Shown: positions 57,404 through 64,000 of the stretch, in pieces
Position numbering within the stretch: position 1 is the first letter of the stretch
How the letters are laid out: the number at the start of each line of letters is the position of its first letter
Assembly (NCBI GenBank): GCA_015680685.1
Contig: MNCI01036589.1
Coordinates: 433,295 to 497,294 of the forward strand
Direction of reading: 5' to 3'
Source of the DNA: Gnetum montanum
Taxonomy: Eukaryota; Streptophyta; Gnetopsida; Gnetales; Gnetaceae
Length of the DNA stretch: 64,000 nt
The notes under the pieces: model-generated
Told to the model about the DNA's origin: nothing
Seen by the model: only the letters and a program-made list of their open reading frames with translations
Database searches by the model: none
Position numbers and translations under genes: made by a program

Positions 57404-59975
57404 TATGTCTTCTTCTCATAGGAGTGATTCTCTACCCAAGTTTGATGGAATGAATCAATAGGTGCCTCAATAATATCAAGTGGTATATGCTCATCCTGAT
57501 GAGTATGTACCCAACTTTACCTTCATCCTGCACTAGGATGAATCTACAGTGGGGTGACATGGAGGGCAACATTATGTTGCCACCAGATCAAGCTATTCTT
57601 ATGATGCTCCTCCAAAATCTTGTGCATTTGGTCCTTCAAGAACTTCATGCTAGGTACGTTGTGTAATATATTGATGCTAGGGATTACCATCTGACTAATG
57701 CACAACATTTATGGGATTTCCAGTTAGAGCAATGCTACGAAATTGTGAAGGGAAAGTGGTTCACTTATTCCTTGTACCTGCCATACCAAAAAGATGGCGG
57801 AGAACCCTTTTGTAGGGGTTTACCATTTGGTGAAACTCCTCTTTTTGACTTTGATGAAGGAGGTCAAAACCAGAACCTGCAATCCATGATCCATAATCTA
57901 GATTCTGGCAAGAATAGATCCAACGACAAAGGGGGATCCAAGAAGGTGAATCAAGGCAAGGATGTAGATAAGAAACCTAATCATGATAGTGGCCACGATC
58001 ACTGAAGAAGGGATAGCAAGCACCGTAATGATGCCAGTCCTCCTTCCTCTTCACCTTCATCATCAACTTCTTCCTTTGGCTCCAACCACAACCACAGGGG
58101 GTGCAATTATGATGGATGTAATCGATAGGATTGAAATGATCAAAGGGACCATCAAATAAGTTAAGAATGGGGGTGCAGGCAGTCAAGAGAGACCTAACAC
58201 CATGAACAAAGGAGTAGCAAAGGACATCGTAGGCACTAGAATCATGGCCTTGATGAGCCTTTTCTTGCTACTTGGAGCATGCTAAATATTGCAAAGGTAG
58301 TAAGAATTTCCACAAGGCACATAAAGAATAGTTGGATTAAAAGACTAGACATAAATAACATTCCTTTATTTGAATGGGGATATAACTCAAATTCGTAGAA
58401 CCATCTCCAAGCTTTTCAAGATGCATGTGTGTTGTAAAATATACAAAATGAGTGGCAAAAACTTAAGTTGTTTCCCAGGACCCTTATTAAAGAAGCAAAG
58501 AACTAGTATCAATCCTTAGAACCAGAATCTATCAAACAATGGAGTACAATGCTTGAGTTGTTCAATGATAAATATCAAATGTACTCTCAAGTGTCCAACT
58601 TGAGAAGGCAAATCCAAGGATGGAAACAAGGAACACATGAACCCTTGGATGCCACCATCAGCTGATACTATTCCTTATTACACAAATGTCATGGCCATGA
58701 TTATTCTCAGCTAGACCAACTTTGATCATAGACAGGCTCTGATCAACAAACGAGGAGAACCCTTAACATCTATGCCCAAGGGTGACTATCAGAATTAAGT
58801 TCCCATTAGATCCAAAGATTGATTGAGCAAGTAGTAAAATAAGGAGAACTAAAGAAGCGAGAAAGTACAAAAGAGTATAACTGTGATTCTTCCATTTGCA
58901 AGAGGAAGGTTTGATTCTATGATAGTGAGGAAGAGTCATCACTTAATGAAGTGGTGGATAGGAAAATGTTGTCACTCCAAAAATTTTAATCTAAATTATG
59001 GCCAAGGTTCATCAGTTATGGGACTCCATGGATAGTAGATTTCAAGTTGTCCTAAAAATTGCTGAAGAGTCAAAAGAACAAGGTAGTGATCATGAGCACA
59101 AGAGGCACAAGAAAGCTGAATGTGCTTATCAAAGAGGTAAGGGCAAAATTTTTGCAATAAAGGAAGTTGTGAGAATAGAATTAGATGATGAAGGTGGATG
59201 TGACATTTTCCATTATGAACATCCTAAGGGATGTTGTCATATTGCATCGCACTTATAGGAGTCTAGGGTGTATGCCCTAAATCCATGACTAGCATAAAGG
59301 AAAACACCTAGAAGACTGCCTTGTCCTCAAGGCAATTCTAGGTAGTTTTACTAGTAATAACAATATTATCCAAGTGGAACTCCATTGCAACCTAATGAGT
59401 AGTACCAATAGTGGCAACAACCACAGCCATGAACACTGGCACCACCAAAGTAGCAATACCCTTATAGACAACCTGATCCATATGGGTATTACATTCAGCA
59501 ATTCTTATCTCCATGTGACTTTTCCAATGACATTTCCACTTTTCAATCTCACTAATACCCTCCTAATTATTATCAAATTCATTCTCCACATGCAATAAGG
59601 GATACCACCTTTGATCCTTATCCTCCTCCTATACCTACATATCTTCCTCCACCCTCAACATAGCTACCATCTACTTCATCTATATAAGGTTAACTCCCAA
59701 CTCAACTGCAACAATGTAATGCCACCAAGGCCGTTAATATAAAATTGGTTCATCACCTGAGTGGTTTGAACACTTGATCAAAGAAAAGATCTTTCTTTTG
59801 ACCCAACAATCCACCTAAGCCCTCACATACACCTACAGTTGGCAATCCTATTTCTCCATCTCCCTTTGTACCAAATTTCTTTGAGTCCCCTTCAAACCAA
59901 ATCCCACCTCGAATCCATACTATTATGCTAACTCATGTTGTATCTAATTGGATTTGGGCTGGCAACCTTCTTAGG
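57404..59975 (+). pseudogene. Element D gag and start of protease linker
   Basis: ATG at 57404 (MSSSHRSDSLPK). YVPNFTFILH is followed by a stop and frameshift at 57535. Core segments are recognisable at 58440-58640 (WQKLKLF.RTLIKEAK, STMLELFNDKYQMYSQVSNL) and QLWDSMDSRFQVVLKIAEES at 59019. The knuckle at about 59195-59245 reads CDIFHYEHPKGCCH: second Cys to Phe. The proline-rich linker (about 59790-59900) ends at the insertion point. The most decayed gag of the three. Confidence 0.8.
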
Positions 59976-60966
59976 TGATGAGCGATGAGGTACCTCCTAT
60001 GCCCAACCATAGGAATCATAAGCGTTCACACATGATCTGGTCAAACTGGTTGTGGCATCTAGATCATTATGCCTTGATCGTAGTTTACTGTCTTCCCACT
60101 TGGACTAGTGGTAGCTTTGTCACGTATGGTTTAGTCTAGAGTGAGGCATATGATTCTTGATGTTGTTTTGGCCTTATGCTACTCCTAATAATAATAAAGA
60201 AATTATTTGTTTAAACTAATTAACAATGGAAAGGAAAGTATAAACTAGCCTATAGGTGATGAGTGTCCATTTCTAGCTCTCTGTACACATCCTAAACCCA
60301 TGTATCCACCACTAGGATTACCAAGCACTATGCTACTGGGCAAACCAAGCAATAATGCTACTGGGATTACCAAGCGAATATGTGTTTATGCTTGAAACTG
60401 GTCACGCTCATTCCACCAATTCATTAACATGCATGAAAACATAAATATTAACTAAGTACATGGAATATAAATTGCATTAAAAATAAATTTAATCTAATTC
60501 AAAGTGCTATAATAAATAGGAATCAATATTCAATCTTATTGCCATTCATGAAATGTGTCTAGGTACCTTGCCACTTGAATAAGATGTCGTACAACTAACT
60601 CAAATCCACACTGGGCACTCACTGACTATTCTCTCAGATTACAGAATAAAAATACAAGATTTTGACTACTCTATTAACCAAAGAGTACCAATACATGGTG
60701 GGAGCATGCATATTTATAGGAAAAAATAGACACTGTGTCAATGGGGCCACATCGTCGCAATAGACTACATCGATGGGGCTGTATTGATGTAATAGACTAT
60801 ATCAATGAGGTTACATCGACCGGGCCTAGTCAATGCAACAGACTACATCAATGGGACCTAGTAAATGGGGCCTAGTTAATGGAGCTAAGATATCAAAGCC
60901 AAGATATTGGGGCTGATCAAAAATTGACTTTTTTCTCAAATATCCTAGCCAACTGATGATTCATCA
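59976..60966 (-). repeat. Element E 3' LTR (reverse orientation)
   Basis: 991 bp read on the minus strand from TGATGAA (60966) to CTCATCA (59976). It shares the U5 end (GGGCATAGGAGGTACC, a variant of GTGTAGGGGTACC), U5 spacing and TATAAATA (minus, 60711-60718) with the family. Its U3 lacks the GATATC array and instead has short repeats around ACATCGATGGGGC and GGGCCTAGT (60740-60890). Confidence 0.85.
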
Positions 60967-60979
60967 TACCCCCATGACT
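60967..60979 (-). promoter_or_regulatory. Element E polypurine tract
   Basis: AGTCATGGGGGTA on the minus strand, directly before the LTR, identical to B and C. It shows that the internal part of E lies to the right. Confidence 0.8.
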
Positions 60980-62278
60980 AAATAAAAACCTATCCTCATA
61001 TTAATATGATAGGATTGAGCTTTCTTTACGAAACATTAGGAATGATGGGATTATTGACTAATGCTAACTACTGACTAACTCTGATTGCCACATTATAAAA
61101 TTTTATTTGAGTGGATGTATAAAAAATAACAGAGTGAAAAAAAGACTAAATAGACATTGAAGATTACAAAATTTGCAAATGTCTTCAAAACCCTACTAAA
61201 GATTATTCTTCTTGATGCTGCTAGCAATAGCAAACTTCCAACCCAAATTGTTATGTTGATGCTTCTCTATTTATGTGGAACATTCTTGAAGGATGAACTA
61301 AAATTTTTTCTCATCATCCCATGTATCTACTAAATTTGCAATGCTTTAGCATCTATCTTGTATGTGCTATGATTTTTTCATGGGCATATCCTTTGTTGTC
61401 CCCCTCTTAGCTTCATTTTCGTGCCTAGCAAAAGACCTTCTTCCTTAGTCATTTCTTTAGCATTACCTATAGTCACGAAAGGATCAACATTGGTTTTGGT
61501 AAATTTTACTTAATAATTAACCCCTTTCAAATTCCTTAGTTTTCATTTAAGCACAAGGTGATGATAGCATACTATGCCCAAGGCTATGAGGTAACTAAAA
61601 TCATCAAGTTGTTCACATTATTTTGTTTAATTACATTAGTTACCATGATGTTCAAAAATAGGATGTTAGAAAACTTTCAAAATTTTAAAGCAGATATCCC
61701 TAGCCCGCATGACTAATAAGCATAACTTCGAAAGCACATAAGTTTTCAAATAATTGAAACCAAAGGTCTGATTCAGAAGATGACCAAGAAATATTGAACT
61801 TGAAGGATATTTTAACAGAAGAGTAAGAAAAAGCAAAAAAGTAATTAAAAGTGATGAGAAGTAGTTCCAAAATTATACATAAATTTAGAGAAACCATCAC
61901 TAATATTCTAGAAGATGTGAAGGTTAGTTCAAAGCCATGATCAACAAAAGTTATGCAAGTGGATCCTCCCCAATGCAAGCTCCTGCCATAATGCCCTTGC
62001 ATAACCACTTCTATAGATGTCCATGGGCACCCAAGAAGTTAAATTTAGACCATGCCTTTGTTCCAAAAAACACACAACTATTGTGGTTGGGATGTTGTAC
62101 TATACTATACAAAACCAAAAGGCTCATAATCGTATGTAGTAGTGAGGTGAATAATGGGATGAGAAGGGATTGCAGAGATAGGGATGTAAGGTACTTGACC
62201 ATGTCCACTATATTTTTTGTGAAAAAAGTGATTAAAATGATTAGCATACCTATCCATCCAAGTTCAAACCAAGTCCAT

Positions 62279-63161
62279 TAATGAGTGGTGAGGTACCCCT
62301 ACACTCAACCATACAAATACGAGTGTTCCATGCACAATCTGGTCGAACTCCGTAGACGAACTAGTTATGGTATCTAGACAATTACTCGTAGATCATAGTT
62401 CGTTGTCTTCCCACCTAGACTAGTATTAGCTTTGTCACATATGGTTTAGTCCAAAGTGAGGTGTATGATGTGTTTCTACACTAATGCTACTCCTGGGTAT
62501 GATGGGAAATAATATCAACTAAGCTAGGAGAGAGGATGAGAGACAATCTAAACTAGCCTAACTACAATGAGCATCTGTTCCCTAATCATCCGTACACATC
62601 TTGGACATCGTGCACGAATACCACTGGGATTACCAAGCGCATGGCCTAGGTATGCTACTGGGTTACCAAGTAGTCACACTTAAATGCTCGTGATTAAGTC
62701 ATACTCATTCCGCATTACTAGGAGATAAGGGTAGAGAGATATTATCTAGGAAAGCAATAAATAACAATAACAATTAAATAATTAAGCTAAGTGGATGCTG
62801 CAATGATGAAGTAATCTTGATCTTTATTTCCGATCATGTGTGTGTCCAAGTACGTCACACTTGAATAATGATTCCGTACAATTACAATCATCACACTGTG
62901 GGCATGCACTGGGAGGAAGGGTTGAGAGGAAAAACTGACAAAAAGTTCCTACCTTAATACTAAAACTAGAAAACTTAACAAAAACTCCTTTACCAAATCT
63001 ACCTACCTCTTATTTATAGATAAGGAGATAGACTGCGATATCGCGTATGTGATATCACATCTAGGCTATGATATCGCGTACGTGATATCGTGTCTAGGCT
63101 GTGATATCATGTACGTGATATCGTGGGTGCGATATCATGGCCAAGAATTCATGACTCATCA
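62279..63161 (-). repeat. Solo LTR F nested in element E
   Basis: 883 bp, minus strand, TGATGAG (63161) to CTCATTA (62279). The flanks are TCCAT at 62274-62278 and TCCAT at 63162-63166, a 5-bp target duplication around a single LTR. Seven GATATC cores at 63035-63140; TATAAATA on the minus strand at 63011-63018. Unequal recombination between the two LTRs of a full element is the usual origin. Confidence 0.9.
63011..63018 (-). promoter_or_regulatory. Solo LTR F TATA box
   Basis: TATAAATA on the minus strand, just downstream of its GATATC array. Confidence 0.7.
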
Positions 63162-64000
63162 TCCATACTATGAACAGTAACCTTGCATTGATGTGTTCCC
63201 TCCAACCTACCACCATGAGTCCACAACCACCTCAAAGAACAATCATCACTCAAAAAAGGGAAGAAAAGGGAAGAAGAAAGGAAGGACCTTAGTTAGAGGG
63301 GCAGCTTCAAGCATGGGTTACATATCTTTCCAACCCCATAACTAGTGCTTGCAACCCATTATTGTGTCTAACGGGTGTGCTTTGAATTTCCATTATTATT
63401 TTCTTTTCTTTTTTTTCTTTTTTTCTTTTTTTATTTTTTGACATGAAACCACACCATGCAAAGACAAAGCTTTCTTTTTATTGGTTGATGGAGGAGTGAT
63501 GATATGTTCCAAGAGGAGTCATAAACCACATGAAGGAAGACAAGAAGAAAACCCAGCAAGTCTGCTTGAGGTCACACCCTTACTATTCCCACTTGGTCTT
63601 TCCCTCTTTCGTCAAGGTACAATGACCATTGATTAATTTTAGTTTCATGAAAGAAGAATCAAATTGTTTCCATGAAGAAGACCTTTTACTCAAAGAACTG
63701 GAGGGATGGATGAGGTGGTCTCACTACTTTTCACAATTACTTACCTAATCATCTTGATAGCATAGAACAAAAACCCAACACATAATATTCACTTCTACAT
63801 CATGACTTGGCAATATTATTAATAGAAACATGAAATACATTCAGTAAACATAAAGAGAATGACTCAAAAAAAGAGAAAAATATATAATGAAAAGAAAAAT
63901 ATTAAGAAATGGAAAACATATGAAGAACCAGAAAATTTTTAAAGAAATAAGAAAATGATAAAAATTTATAAAACAAAAAAGGTAAAAAACACTTATTAGT

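Larger units (their letters stand above)
56407..59975 (+). mobile_element. Element D, copy of the B family, cut by element E
   Basis: 5' LTR, primer site, gag and the first part of the protease linker. At 59975 the match to copy B (TAATTGGATT...CACCTTCCTAGG) stops and a reversed LTR begins. The remainder of D should lie beyond the window if E is a simple insertion. Confidence 0.85.
60967..64000 (-). mobile_element. Element E post-integrase region, holding solo LTR F
   Basis: On the minus strand, 64000 down to 63162 and 62278 down to 60967 follow the order of the B and C post-integrase regions: AATTCAAAGCACACCC and CTCTAACTAAGG (63290-63390), then GGGCATTATGGCAGGAGCTTGCATTGGGGAGGATCCACT (split match near 61965-62005), and AATAATCCCAT (about 61040). 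Element E continues past the window end. No coding sequence remains in view. Confidence 0.78.

Noticed and set aside
62279-63161. 5' LTR of element E
   Set aside because: It has matching TCCAT duplications on both sides and no primer site next to it, so it is a solo LTR inside E.

Overview
This looks like nuclear DNA of a seed plant. It is AT-rich, has very low gene density, and is filled with decayed plant-type retroelements: Ty3/gypsy, Ty1/copia, L1 and RTE LINEs, and tRNA-derived SINE-like pieces. The one host gene has plant-type phase-preserving introns enlarged by LINE insertions. The many old, mutated transposons kept in place would fit a gymnosperm, but this is inference. The window is draft sequence: there is a 537-base N run at 1983-2519 and single Ns at 38369 and 38763.

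Layout. Positions 1-4.6 kb hold an L1 tail and a minus-strand RTE LINE. From about 4.76 to 11.0 kb lies a decayed Ty3/gypsy element (A) with an initiator-Met primer site and gag, protease, RT, RNase H and integrase remnants; its integrase is broken by a 50-bp tandem triplication. A copia RT/RNase H fragment is at 12.84-13.53 kb.

From 14.18 to 27.89 kb, on the minus strand, I reconstruct at least seven exons of a RAD17-like checkpoint clamp-loader gene that has become a pseudogene. Splice phases agree, but the P-loop glycines are changed to arginine, one splice donor is lost, and there are three in-frame stops, a 29-bp frameshifting duplication and a 101-bp duplication across one acceptor. A full-length 6.3-kb L1 with a 12-bp target duplication sits about 40-50 bp from an acceptor, and a truncated LINE with an 18-bp target duplication lies in intron 1.

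From 29.5 kb on, one family of Athila/Tat-type Ty3/gypsy elements dominates. Copy B (29.51-39.21 kb) is complete, with 5-bp target duplications. Copy C (41.19-47.67 kb) has lost RT, RNase H and integrase and most of its 3' LTR. Copy D (from 56.41 kb) is interrupted at 59.98 kb by copy E in the opposite direction, and E in turn carries a solo LTR (F, 62.28-63.16 kb) with its own TCCAT duplication. The LTRs share ends TGATGAG/CTCATCA, a TATAAATA box, a tRNA-Asp primer site and, in most copies, an array of GATATC palindromes ahead of the TATA box.

No bacterial operons, CRISPR arrays, rRNA or intact tRNA genes were seen, and no intact host protein-coding gene. The stretch 47.9-56.3 kb is mostly unrecognised AT-rich DNA.
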